In this document: positions 50,515-60,383 of the stretch, piece by piece
How the letters are laid out: the number at the start of each line of letters is the position of its first letter
How positions within the stretch are numbered: position 1 is the first letter of the stretch
From: an uncultured Collinsella sp.
GTDB lineage: Bacteria; Actinomycetota; Coriobacteriia; Coriobacteriales; Coriobacteriaceae
Direction of reading: 5' to 3'
Assembly: GCA_958369225.1 (NCBI GenBank)
Contig: CATXID010000003.1
Span: 1 to 64,000 of the forward strand
DNA length: 64,000 nucleotides
Notes under the pieces: model-generated
Told to the model about the DNA's origin: nothing
What the model saw: the letters and a program-made list of their open reading frames with translations, nothing else
Database searches by the model: none
Position numbers and translations under genes: made by a program

Positions 50515-50808
50515 ATGAAGGCTTATGAACTGCTGTTCTTTGTTGACCCGTCGCTCGACCCCGAGACTCGTCTCGCTGTTATGAAGCGTATCGATACCAC
50601 GATCGCTGAGGGCGCTGGCAAGGTCGACTCCGTTGACGAGTGGGGCAAGCGCAAGCTCGCCTACGAGATCAACGACCTCACCGATGGTGACTACACCCTC
50701 ATCAACTTCCACGCAGATCCTACCCAGATCGCCGAGCTTGATCGCGTCCTGCGCATCACCGACGCTGTGGTCCGCCACATGATCGTCCGTCGCGACGACC
50801 AGGAGTAA
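50515..50808 (+). CDS. rpsF: 30S ribosomal protein S6
   Basis: The protein (97 residues) has the S6 pattern: MKAYELLFFVDPSLDPE, GKRKLAYEIND and NFHADPTQIAELDRVLRI. The ATG at 50515 has AGGAGGTGA upstream. It heads the rpsF-ssb-rpsR-rplI operon, as is common. Confidence 0.96.
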   Translation: MKAYELLFFVDPSLDPETRLAVMKRIDTTIAEGAGKVDSVDEWGKRKLAYEINDLTDGDYTLINFHADPTQIAELDRVLRITDAVVRHMIVRRDDQE

Positions 50809-50856
50809 GACTGTCGTTTTGGACTGGGCTTGTGCCCCAAGAGGAAGTAGTGAGTT

Positions 50857-51312
50857 ATGAGCATCAATCGAGTGAACATCACCGGTAACCTCACGCGTGA
50901 TCCCGAGCTGCGCGCCACTGCCGGCGGAACCCAGGTTCTGTCCTTTGGCGTAGCCGTGAACGATCGTCGCCGCAACCCGCAGACTGGCGAGTGGGAGGAC
51001 TATCCCAACTTTGTCGACTGCACCATGTTCGGCACGCGCGCCGAGGCCGTGAGCCGTTTCCTGGCAAAGGGAAACAAGGTCGCGATCGAGGGCAAGCTGC
51101 GCTACAGCTCTTGGGAGCGCGACGGCCAGCGCCGGAGCAAGCTTGAGGTCATCGTCGATGAGATCGAGTTTATGAGCTCCCGCGGTGGCCAGGGTGGCTA
51201 CGATCAGGGCGGTTACGCCCCCGCAGCCCCTGCGACGCCCGCACCGCGTCCTGCCGCACCGGTGGCTACGCCGCCCGCGGTCGACGTCTACGATGAGGAC
51301 ATCCCGTTTTAA
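50857..51312 (+). CDS. ssb: Single-stranded DNA-binding protein
   Basis: The OB-fold domain (about 1-110) has MSINRVNITGNLTRDPELR and SFGVAVNDRRRN. A Gly/Ala/Pro-rich tail follows and ends in DEDIPF, the conserved tip that recruits partner proteins. The length is 151. It lies between rpsF and rpsR. Confidence 0.97.
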   Translation: MSINRVNITGNLTRDPELRATAGGTQVLSFGVAVNDRRRNPQTGEWEDYPNFVDCTMFGTRAEAVSRFLAKGNKVAIEGKLRYSSWERDGQRRSKLEVIVDEIEFMSSRGGQGGYDQGGYAPAAPATPAPRPAAPVATPPAVDVYDEDIPF

Positions 51313-51384
51313 GGGCTGTTCACCTATTTTTGAGTGAGAGGCGGCTTCGGTTCGCCGAAGTTGCCAAACGAAAGGTATTTTGAC

Positions 51385-51651
51385 ATGGCTAATGATTTTT
51401 CTGCACGTCAGCCGCGTCGTAAGTACTGCCAGTTCTGCAAGGAGAACACTGAGTTCATCGACTATAAGGACACTCAGCTTCTCCGTAAGTACATGACCGA
51501 CCGTGGCAAGATCAAGCCCCGTCGCGTCACTGGCGCTTGCACGCAGCATCAGCATGACATCGCCAACGCCATCAAGCGCGCCCGCGAGATGGCTCTCCTG
51601 CCGTACACCGTCCCCGTGGTTTCCTCTCGTGGCAACCGCGACCGCGGCTAA
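51385..51651 (+). CDS. rpsR: 30S ribosomal protein S18
   Basis: The protein (88 residues) contains CQFCKEN near the N-terminus (a Cys pair as in Zn-binding forms), then YKDTQLLRKYMTDRGKI and RVTGACTQHQ. I used the ATG at 51385; the upstream in-frame ATG belongs to the spacer. Confidence 0.95.
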   Translation: MANDFSARQPRRKYCQFCKENTEFIDYKDTQLLRKYMTDRGKIKPRRVTGACTQHQHDIANAIKRAREMALLPYTVPVVSSRGNRDRG

Positions 51652-51666
51652 GAAGGGAGACGCATC

Positions 51667-52206
51667 ATGAAGGTTATTCTTCTCGATGAGATCAAGGGCA
51701 AGGGCGGCGAGGGTGACGTCGTAGAGGTCGCTCAGGGTTACGCTGAGAACTTCCTGTTCCCCAAGAAGCTCGCTGTTGCCGCCACCAAGGGCAACCTTAA
51801 GCAGCTTGACGAGCGTCGCAACAACATCGCCAAGCGCGAGGCCGTCCGTCTGGCTACCGCCAACGAGACCAAGGCTGCCTTCGAGGGCAAGACGGTCACC
51901 GTTGACGTCAAGGTCGGCGACGAGGGCATCCTCTTTGGCTCCGTTACCGCCGCTATGATCGCTGACGCCATCAAGGCTCAGCTCGGTATGGACATCGACC
52001 GCAAGCGCGTCGAGCTCGGTAAGCCCATCAAGGTTGCCGGTGCCCACACCGTTGCCATCTCGCTGTACCGCGAGATCAAGGCCGAGGTTGTCGTTCTCGT
52101 TGGCGTTACCGCCGAGGAGCTCGCTGCCGAGGCTGAGACTGAGGAGACCGCTGAGGTCGCCGAGGCCGAGACCGCCGAGGTCGAGACTGAGGCTGCTGCC
52201 GAGTAG
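51667..52206 (+). CDS. rplI: 50S ribosomal protein L9
   Basis: The protein (179 residues) starts with MKVILLDEIKGKGGEGDVVE and has the typical YAENFLFPKKLA. It carries an extra C-terminal acidic tail of about 28 residues rich in Glu, Ala, Thr and Val, which is absent in most L9 proteins. It is the last gene of the operon. Confidence 0.95.
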   Translation: MKVILLDEIKGKGGEGDVVEVAQGYAENFLFPKKLAVAATKGNLKQLDERRNNIAKREAVRLATANETKAAFEGKTVTVDVKVGDEGILFGSVTAAMIADAIKAQLGMDIDRKRVELGKPIKVAGAHTVAISLYREIKAEVVVLVGVTAEELAAEAETEETAEVAEAETAEVETEAAAE

Positions 52207-52236
52207 CATTTGCTGCGACGCAACAATCTTGTTCTA

Positions 52237-52270
52237 AGAAGGGCGCTCTGGGAGACCAGGGCGCCCTTTT
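52237..52270 (+). terminator. rpsF operon terminator
   Basis: GAAGGGCGCTCTGG and CCAGGGCGCCCTT arms with a loop GAGA are followed by TTTTG. Confidence 0.85.
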
Positions 52271-52430
52271 GTTTTCTACGCTCAGCGAGCGCCATGGCAG
52301 GCGTTGCGGTGAAGTCCCAAATGAGGGACCGTTCATCCGTTTCGTTCGGTGATGATTGGCGGCGTGCGGCCCGTTTTGGGACCGTGGCTGATACTATGGA
52401 TGCCCGCAAGCGATATGAATGAGGATGCTC

Positions 52431-53822
52431 ATGGCATACGACGATAGGGAGACAGAGCTGACGGTCGAGGACCGTGGCTCCAAGTTGGGTCTTCCCCAAA
52501 ACCAAGATGCAGAGGCCAACGTACTGGCCGCTATGCTGCTATCGCCCGAGGTGGTCGAGGAGGCCCAGGTCGAGCTGCAGCCCGATGACTTCTACCGGCC
52601 TATTCATAAGACCATCTACACCGCGATGGTCGATATGTACAACAGCCGCATTCCCATCGACTCTATCTCGCTGATCGATTACCTGCGCAGCATCAACAAG
52701 CTTGATGCCGTGGGCGGCGAGGCCTACATTTTGGAGCTGATGGGTCAGACCCTGTCGCTCGTGAACTGGCAGCACCATGCCGCCATCGTTCGCCGCGACT
52801 CGATGCTGCGCGAGCTGATCGGTGCCACCAACGAGATCAACGCGATGGCCTATAACGCCCCTACCGACACCAAAGAGGTCGTGGAGCTGGCCGAGAGCAA
52901 GCTGCTCAAGGTCACGGCGCGCGAGGTTAAGTCGAGCTATAAGACACTGACCGAGTTTATGGTCGAGGCCTATAACGAGGCCGAGGAAGTGTGTAAGGCC
53001 GGTGGACAGGCCGCGGGCGTGCCCACCGGCTTCCCGTCGCTCGACCGCATGCTTATGGGTTTCCGCGAGGGCCAGCTCATCATTATCGGCGCTCGCCCTG
53101 CCGTGGGTAAGACGTCATTCGCTCTGAACCTGGCACTGAATGCCGCCGCTGCGGGCTATACCGTCGGTTTCTTTTCGCTAGAGATGTCGGGCAAGGAAAT
53201 TGCCCAGCGCCTGATTTGCGCCTACGCCATGATCTCGATCAGCGACTTCCGTACGGGCCGCATTAGCCCCGAGCAGTGGGCCAATATCAACGAGGCCACG
53301 CAGACCTTGTCTAAGCTCGACATCCTGATTGACGATACGCCCGGCACCACGGTGACCGAGATCCGCGCCAAGAGCCGCCGCATGCTCCACAACAAGGAGA
53401 AGGCCATCATCATCCTGGACTACCTGCAGCTGGTGAGTCCTCCGCCGGGACGTCGCTCCGAGAGCCGCACCGTCGAGGTCTCCGAGATGTCGCGTGGTCT
53501 GAAAATTATGGCCAAGGAGCTCAAGATTCCGCTGATCGCGCTGTCACAGCTGTCGCGTCAGGTTGAATCCCGTACCGGCAAGCGCCCGCAGCTGTCCGAC
53601 CTGCGTGAATCGGGTTCCATCGAGCAGGACGCCGATATCGTCATGTTCTTGGACCGATCCGCCGATGAGGCCGAGGCCTCGCGTGACGATCGACCCGACG
53701 AGGGCGTTACGCGTATCGTCGTGGCCAAGAACCGTTCGGGCCCGATCGGTGACGTCGACCTGATGTTCCTGCCGGCATCCACCAAGTTCTATGAGCTTGA
53801 TGGGGCGCATACCGAGGAGTAG
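52431..53822 (+). CDS. dnaB: Replicative DNA helicase
   Basis: DnaB is the hexameric replicative helicase. The N-terminal domain (QNQDAEANVLAAMLLSPE) precedes the RecA-like core with Walker A ARPAVGKTSFALN, SLEMSGKEIAQRL, the Walker B-type IIILDYLQL and DLRESGSIEQDADIV. The product is about 463 residues, without an intein. I used the ATG at 52431, with GAGG 6 bases upstream; earlier in-frame ATGs at 52419 and 52425 lack one. A DciA-like loader is encoded at 37582. Confidence 0.95.
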   Translation: MAYDDRETELTVEDRGSKLGLPQNQDAEANVLAAMLLSPEVVEEAQVELQPDDFYRPIHKTIYTAMVDMYNSRIPIDSISLIDYLRSINKLDAVGGEAYILELMGQTLSLVNWQHHAAIVRRDSMLRELIGATNEINAMAYNAPTDTKEVVELAESKLLKVTAREVKSSYKTLTEFMVEAYNEAEEVCKAGGQAAGVPTGFPSLDRMLMGFREGQLIIIGARPAVGKTSFALNLALNAAAAGYTVGFFSLEMSGKEIAQRLICAYAMISISDFRTGRISPEQWANINEATQTLSKLDILIDDTPGTTVTEIRAKSRRMLHNKEKAIIILDYLQLVSPPPGRRSESRTVEVSEMSRGLKIMAKELKIPLIALSQLSRQVESRTGKRPQLSDLRESGSIEQDADIVMFLDRSADEAEASRDDRPDEGVTRIVVAKNRSGPIGDVDLMFLPASTKFYELDGAHTEE

Positions 53823-53915
53823 GACAGGCACCCGTTGCACGGGTATACTGGGAATGTTTTGTGCTTCTGCGTGCCGGCGTGGCGCGTAGACAGTCCATGA
53901 ATGTAAGGAGTAAAC

Positions 53916-55202
<1,287 letters not shown>

Positions 55203-55223
55203 TCGGCACTATTCGGTTATTGC

Positions 55224-55270
55224 GATATACCCCTTTGCAGCCCAAGCGGGCGGCCGAGGGGTATATTTGC
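55224..55270 (+). terminator. Terminator-like hairpin after purA
   Basis: ATATACCCCT and AGGGGTATAT arms enclose a GC-rich loop, followed by TTGCTTGC. The T-run is weak. Confidence 0.55.
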
Positions 55271-55320
55271 TTGCAAAAGGCTCGCGCGGAGCGAGCCATT
55301 CATCCATAGAGGAGGCACCC

Positions 55321-56625
55321 TTGAAGGCGGACACTCAAACCATCGACATCCTGTTGTTGGGCAGCGGCGGCCGCGAGCACGCTTTGGCAGCTAAGCTCGC
55401 AGCATCACCGCGCGCCGGCAAGCTCTACATTGCGCCGGGTAACGGCGGCACCGCGAGCTGCGGCGAGAACGTGGTTCTCGACGATTGCGATCCTGCGGCC
55501 GTGGCGGCGTTTGCCCAGAGCCATGGATGCGGACTCGTGGTGATTGGCCCCGAGGCTCCGCTCGTGGCGGGCGTGGCCGACGCCGTGCGCGCGGCGGGTA
55601 TTCCCTGCTTTGGTCCGGGTGCCGAGGGTGCCCAGATGGAGGGCTCCAAGCTATTCTCCAAGCAGCTCATGGAGCGTGCCGGCATTCCGACGGCCGCCTA
55701 CGGCTCGTTTACTGACGAGGCTTCGGCTCTTGCCTATGTGCGCGAGCAGGGTGCCCCGCTGGTCGTGAAGGCTGACGGCCTGGCCGCAGGCAAGGGCGTT
55801 ATCGTGGCGACTGAGCTCGAGCAGGCCGAAGAGGCCGTGCGCGAGTGCTTTGGCGGTACCTTTGGTGATGCCGGCAACACCGTTGTCATTGAGGAGATGC
55901 TGGTTGGCCCCGAGTGTTCGCTGCTGGCCTTTACCGACGGCAAGACCGTGCGCCCCATGGCCACCTCGCAGGACCACAAGCGCGCGCTCGAGGGCGACCT
56001 TGGCCCCAACACCGGCGGCATGGGCGTTTACAGCCCGGTGCCCATCGTGACCGACGAGGAGCACGCCACCATGGTGGCGGTCATGGAGCAGACCGTGGCC
56101 GAGCTTGCTGCCGAGGGTATCGACTACCGCGGCTGCCTGTACGGTGGCTTTATGCTCACCCCCGCCGGCCCCAAGGTGCTGGAGTTCAATGCCCGCTTTG
56201 GCGACCCCGAGACGCAGGTCGTGCTGCCGCGCCTCAAGAACGACCTGGTCGAGGTTATGCTCGCCTGCGCCAACTGCGAGCTTGATCAGATTGAGCTCGA
56301 TTGGCGTGACGAGTGGGCTGTGGCCGTTGTCCTGACGAGCGCGGGCTACCCCGGCAGCTATGAGAAGGGCAAAGTCATCACCGGCATCGCCGACGCCGAG
56401 GCCATGGAGAACGTGACCGTGTACCATGCCGGCACCGCCGTGGTGGACGGTCAGCTCGTGACCAACGGTGGCCGAGTGCTTGCCGTGACCGCGCTGGGCG
56501 ACACGTTCGAGAACGCCCGCAACCTTGCCTACGAGGCCTGCGAGAAGATTGATTTTGAGGGCAAGACCCTGCGTCACGACATCGGTCTGCGCGCACTGCG
56601 TGGCCGCGACGCCTGGGATGCCTAA
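55321..56625 (+). CDS. purD: Phosphoribosylamine--glycine ligase
   Basis: PurD (GAR synthetase) is an ATP-grasp enzyme of purine synthesis. It shows LLLGSGGREHALAAKL, GPEAPLVAG, KADGLAAGKGV and EFNARFGDPETQ. The start is TTG at 55321 with GAGGAGG 5 bases before it; longer in-frame openings are spacer. It has 434 residues. It lies 118 bases after purA and 21 before the NUDIX gene. Confidence 0.95.
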   Translation: MKADTQTIDILLLGSGGREHALAAKLAASPRAGKLYIAPGNGGTASCGENVVLDDCDPAAVAAFAQSHGCGLVVIGPEAPLVAGVADAVRAAGIPCFGPGAEGAQMEGSKLFSKQLMERAGIPTAAYGSFTDEASALAYVREQGAPLVVKADGLAAGKGVIVATELEQAEEAVRECFGGTFGDAGNTVVIEEMLVGPECSLLAFTDGKTVRPMATSQDHKRALEGDLGPNTGGMGVYSPVPIVTDEEHATMVAVMEQTVAELAAEGIDYRGCLYGGFMLTPAGPKVLEFNARFGDPETQVVLPRLKNDLVEVMLACANCELDQIELDWRDEWAVAVVLTSAGYPGSYEKGKVITGIADAEAMENVTVYHAGTAVVDGQLVTNGGRVLAVTALGDTFENARNLAYEACEKIDFEGKTLRHDIGLRALRGRDAWDA

Positions 56626-56646
56626 AGTCCGAGAGGAATGAGACGG

Positions 56647-57342
56647 ATGGACGAGAAGAACGAAGAACTCGTGGACGCGCAGATCGTCGAGGAAGATGGC
56701 CGCGCGTACGGACACGCCGAGGGCGAGCCGGGTGGCGAGGTTGTCGACGAGCCGATGCTGGTGCTGGGCGATGACGACCCGCACGATGCCGAGCTACACG
56801 AGAAGATTCTTTCGGAGGAGTGCGCCTGGAAAGGCAAGATCCTCGACGTCCACCGTCTTGAGGTTGAGCTGCCCAACGGTCACCGCAGCGCCCGCGATGT
56901 GATTCGACATCCTGGCGCGGCGGCCGTTGTGGCGCTGACCGAGAGCGGCAAGATTGTGCTGGTGCGTCAGTACCGCACCGCCATCGACCGCGTGACGGTC
57001 GAGATTCCCGCTGGTAAGCTCGATCCGGGCGAGGATCCACTCGATTGCGCCAAGCGCGAGTTGCACGAGGAGACGGGCTTTAGGGCCGGTCGCATTCGCT
57101 TTTTGACGTCGATTGTCACGACCTGCGGCTTCTGCGATGAGATCATTCATATCTACCTGGCCACCAAGCTCGAGTTCGATGCGCCCAACCCCGATGATGA
57201 CGAGTTCGTCAACGTGGACCTCGTGCCGCTGCACGAGCTGATCGACGCCGTGCTCGACGGCAGGATCGAAGATGCCAAGACCGTCGTGGGCGCCTTGGCC
57301 TGCGATAGCATCGCGCACCGCCTTGGGGGCGCGGAGCTTTAA
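56647..57342 (+). CDS. NUDIX hydrolase, ADP-ribose pyrophosphatase type
   Basis: The protein (231 residues) has an acidic N-terminal extension (about 1-55) and a NUDIX domain. The NUDIX box GKLDPGEDPLDCAKRELHEE is complete. The companion residues fit ADP-ribose pyrophosphatases, which clear toxic ADP-ribose. I used the ATG at 56647, with GAGAGGA about 9 bases before it. It follows purD by 21 bases, so both may be cotranscribed. Confidence 0.85.
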   Translation: MDEKNEELVDAQIVEEDGRAYGHAEGEPGGEVVDEPMLVLGDDDPHDAELHEKILSEECAWKGKILDVHRLEVELPNGHRSARDVIRHPGAAAVVALTESGKIVLVRQYRTAIDRVTVEIPAGKLDPGEDPLDCAKRELHEETGFRAGRIRFLTSIVTTCGFCDEIIHIYLATKLEFDAPNPDDDEFVNVDLVPLHELIDAVLDGRIEDAKTVVGALACDSIAHRLGGAEL

Positions 57343-57354
57343 CGAGTGGGGGTA

Positions 57355-57393
57355 GCCCTGGGACAAGTACTGCTGATTGCTTTGTCCCAGGGC
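57355..57393 (+). terminator. Hairpin after the NUDIX gene
   Basis: GCCCTGGGACAA and TTTGTCCCAGGGC form a near-perfect 12-bp stem with a 14-base loop. The following T-run is weak. Confidence 0.6.
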
Positions 57394-57424
57394 CTTACGT
57401 TGCTGATATTTCTTTGAGGATCAC

Positions 57425-59197
57425 ATGCTGAAGAGGTTTCTTTCGTATTACAAGCCCCAGATGGGGCTTTTTGTTGCCGATACTGTTTGTGCCCTGGTGC
57501 TTGCCGCCATTGACTTGGCGTTTCCTATCATTCTGCGCAATCTGACCGGTGGGCTCTTTACCCAGGGTCAGGCTGCTATTATGCAGACGCTCGGTATGAT
57601 CGCGGTTGGCCTGGTACTGATGTATGCCATCCGCTGCGCCTGTCGCTACTTTGTGAGTTACTGGGGCCACGTGATGGGCGCGCGCATGGAGTCCAAGATG
57701 CGCGAGGACCTGTTCGATCAGTACGAGCGCTTTAGCTTTGCGTACTTCGATCGCAACAGCTCGGGTGACATGATGAGCCGCGTGGTCAACGACCTGTTCG
57801 ATATCTGCGAGGCGGCACACCACGTGCCCGAGTGGATTATCATCTGCGGCATCGAGATCGTCGGCTCGTTTGTGATTCTCTTTGCTATTGCCCCGGTGCT
57901 GGCGCTTGCCATGGCCGTGGTGACGGCGGCGTTTGCGGTCATTATGTTTTGGCAGAACATGCGCATGCGCGAGGTCTTTAGCGACAACCGCAAAAAGATC
58001 AGCGGCATTAATGCTCAGCTGCAGGATTCGCTGGCAGGCATGCGCGTGGTAAAGAGTTTTGCGAACGAGGAGGCTGAGCGCTCCAAGTTCCGCGCCTCCA
58101 ACGACCGCTATCTTTCGTCCAAGGAGAATATGTATCACGCCATGGGCGTCTACACTGCGACGTATGGCCTGCTCTCGGGCGTGCTGTACGTGATTGTGGT
58201 GCTGCTGGGTGGTTGGCTGGTGGCGCAAGGCCAGCTGCAGGCGGTCGATATGGCGACCTTCGCGCTCTACATTTCACTGTTCTGCACCCCGCTCGAGACG
58301 CTTGTGAACTCGGCTGAGACGTATCAGAAGGCCATCGCCGGCTTTAAGCGCATGGACGAGGTACTTTCGACCGCCCCGGATATCCAGGACAAGCCGGATG
58401 CCGCGGATCTGCAGGTGACGGCTGGCGCGGTTGAATATCGCGACGTGTGCTTTAGCTACGAGGATGTTGAATTGGGCGAGGGCGGCGCCGACGGGCGCCC
58501 TGTTATCGACCATATGAACCTGTCTATCAAGCCCGGCCAGACCATTGCGCTGGTTGGCCCCTCGGGCGGCGGCAAGTCCACAACGTGTTCGCTGCTGCCG
58601 CGCTTTTATGACGTGGCTGCTGGATCCATCAGCATCGACGGCCAGGACGTGCGCGACGTGACGCAACAGAGTCTGCGCCGCGCCATTGGCCTGGTGCAGC
58701 AGGATGTCTATCTGTTTGACGGTACGATTGGCGAGAACATCGCCTACGGCAGGCCAGGCGCCACGGCAGAAGAGGTCGCCGAGGCCGCTCGCCGCGCCAA
58801 TATCGATGCCTTCATTGAGTCGCTGCCGCAGGGCTACGACACGGTCGTGGGCGAGCGCGGCAGCCGTCTTTCGGGCGGCCAGAAGCAGCGCGTAGCCATT
58901 GCGCGCGTGTTTCTCAAGAACCCCAAGATCCTGATCCTGGACGAGGCGACGAGCGCCTTGGATAACGAGAGCGAGGAAGCGGTGCAGGAGTCGCTCGAGC
59001 GCCTGGCACGCGGTCGCACCACGATCATCATCGCCCACCGTCTCTCGACCATTAAACATGCCGACGAGATTGCGACCGTCGAGCATGGTCGCGTTGTGGA
59101 ACGTGGTACGCACGAGCAGCTTCTCGCCCGTGGCGGCACCTATGCCCGTTACTATCGAATGCAGTTCGAAGGTGCGCGTGCGCACGAGCTCGACTGA
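57425..59197 (+). CDS. ABC exporter, fused permease and ATPase
   Basis: The protein (590 residues) has a six-helix type I exporter membrane domain (about 1-310) and a cytoplasmic ATPase. Walker A GPSGGGKSTT lies near 378, the signature LSGGQKQRVA is intact, and Walker B ILILDEATSALD and the switch HRLST follow. Half-transporters of this type form dimers and export drugs, lipids or peptides. The substrate cannot be inferred. It is followed by a membrane protein with a 19-base gap. Confidence 0.92.
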   Translation: MLKRFLSYYKPQMGLFVADTVCALVLAAIDLAFPIILRNLTGGLFTQGQAAIMQTLGMIAVGLVLMYAIRCACRYFVSYWGHVMGARMESKMREDLFDQYERFSFAYFDRNSSGDMMSRVVNDLFDICEAAHHVPEWIIICGIEIVGSFVILFAIAPVLALAMAVVTAAFAVIMFWQNMRMREVFSDNRKKISGINAQLQDSLAGMRVVKSFANEEAERSKFRASNDRYLSSKENMYHAMGVYTATYGLLSGVLYVIVVLLGGWLVAQGQLQAVDMATFALYISLFCTPLETLVNSAETYQKAIAGFKRMDEVLSTAPDIQDKPDAADLQVTAGAVEYRDVCFSYEDVELGEGGADGRPVIDHMNLSIKPGQTIALVGPSGGGKSTTCSLLPRFYDVAAGSISIDGQDVRDVTQQSLRRAIGLVQQDVYLFDGTIGENIAYGRPGATAEEVAEAARRANIDAFIESLPQGYDTVVGERGSRLSGGQKQRVAIARVFLKNPKILILDEATSALDNESEEAVQESLERLARGRTTIIIAHRLSTIKHADEIATVEHGRVVERGTHEQLLARGGTYARYYRMQFEGARAHELD

Positions 59198-59216
59198 TTG
59201 ATACGACAGGAAGTAT

Positions 59217-60176
59217 ATGGCTGAGAAGAACCCTTTGACTCCGGAAGAAGTGACGGAGTTATTCTCCGAGATCGACGCATCCGGCGTTTTGGATCCGACG
59301 CTTGCCAAAAAGCGCACCGAGCGCATGCGCGAAAAAGAGGCTGCGGCCAAGCGCGGCGACAAGGCGGCGCTGGCGCAGCTTCGCAGCGAAGATCGCGCAA
59401 GCCAGACAAAACAGATCGACCCGCTGTCCGAGGACGACCCTTCGGGCTCGCAGGTGAGCCATACCATTACGAAGACCGCCATGGCTGTGGTCATCGGCAT
59501 CCTGGTACTGATCGTGGGAATGCAGATCGGCTACGGCGTGATGCGCCGTCTGAACACTGCCAACCTGTCCGAGAGCGTTTCGGTCGATACCGTTTCTACG
59601 GCACTCAAGGGTGGACTCGAGTGGGGTAACGGCTTTACGCAGTTCCCGCTCGACTTTACCGTCGATGAAGCCGATGAACGTACGGGCACGGTCGAGGTAA
59701 CGGTGTTGGACACATCGTCTGCCAACGAGCTTGAGCTGCTGTCCAACGGGCAGATCCAGGCCGCGGCACTTGCGACCAACGCGCTGCTCAACGATAAGAT
59801 CGACCGCGTGGTGTACAACGTGCACGCCTATATCGATGAGGACAGCAATATCCAGCATGATTCCTTCTTTGGCATGTTCCCCGCGAGGGGTCATCAGAGC
59901 GCCATTTTGACGTTTGTGTGGACCAAGAGCTCGTCAAATGCCACGAGCATCGACTGGAAGATGCGTATCGTGAGCATGGACGACACGATTGCCGAGCGCA
60001 TCCAAAAGCAGGTGAACTCGGTGTCGTCACTGATTGAGGACCCGGCGGTAAGCCAGACCAAGATCACGGAGGAAAAGGCCGAGCGCGACTTGGAACATCG
60101 CCTGCACGGTCGCGAGATCTTCCGCGGCGGTAAGCCAGATCGCACACCGTCCGATCTGCTGGAGCAGGATAAATAA
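59217..60176 (+). CDS. Membrane protein with extracytoplasmic domain, unknown function
   Basis: The protein (319 residues) has an acidic cytoplasmic N-terminus (about 1-80), one transmembrane helix (about 88-110), and an extracytoplasmic region of about 200 residues with mixed strands. It is likely cotranscribed with the ABC exporter (19-base gap), so it could be an accessory. I recognise no domain. Confidence 0.65.
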   Translation: MAEKNPLTPEEVTELFSEIDASGVLDPTLAKKRTERMREKEAAAKRGDKAALAQLRSEDRASQTKQIDPLSEDDPSGSQVSHTITKTAMAVVIGILVLIVGMQIGYGVMRRLNTANLSESVSVDTVSTALKGGLEWGNGFTQFPLDFTVDEADERTGTVEVTVLDTSSANELELLSNGQIQAAALATNALLNDKIDRVVYNVHAYIDEDSNIQHDSFFGMFPARGHQSAILTFVWTKSSSNATSIDWKMRIVSMDDTIAERIQKQVNSVSSLIEDPAVSQTKITEEKAERDLEHRLHGREIFRGGKPDRTPSDLLEQDK

Positions 60177-60182
60177 GACACC

Positions 60183-60223
60183 ATCATCCCGCGTGAGCCA
60201 AGTGCCCGCGCGGGATGATTTTT
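60183..60223 (+). terminator. Terminator after the exporter unit
   Basis: ATCATCCCGCG and CGCGGGATGAT form an 11-bp stem, followed by TTTTT. Confidence 0.85.
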
Positions 60224-60346
60224 AATCCCCGTCCCAGAAAAATCATTATGCATAGAAAGTCATAATTATCATTTCGTAAACATTTCGATGAAATTAACGC
60301 CATGGAGCATACTTGCGGTTACAATACCGCGAGGCCTAACTACCAA

Positions 60347-60377
60347 CCTTTAAGCCGGTCCTGTGAGACCGGGAAGG
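60347..60377 (+). promoter_or_regulatory. PyrR-like RNA hairpin covering the carA ribosome binding site
   Basis: CCTTTAAGCCGGTCC, the loop TGTGA and GACCGGGAAGG form a stem of CCGGTC with GACCGG, extended by CCTT with AAGG. The shape and the UCC-GUGAG loop match PyrR-binding sites of pyr operons. The AAGG arm is part of the AAGGAG site, so binding of PyrR with UMP would block carA translation. Confidence 0.65.
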
Positions 60378-60383
60378 AGAATT

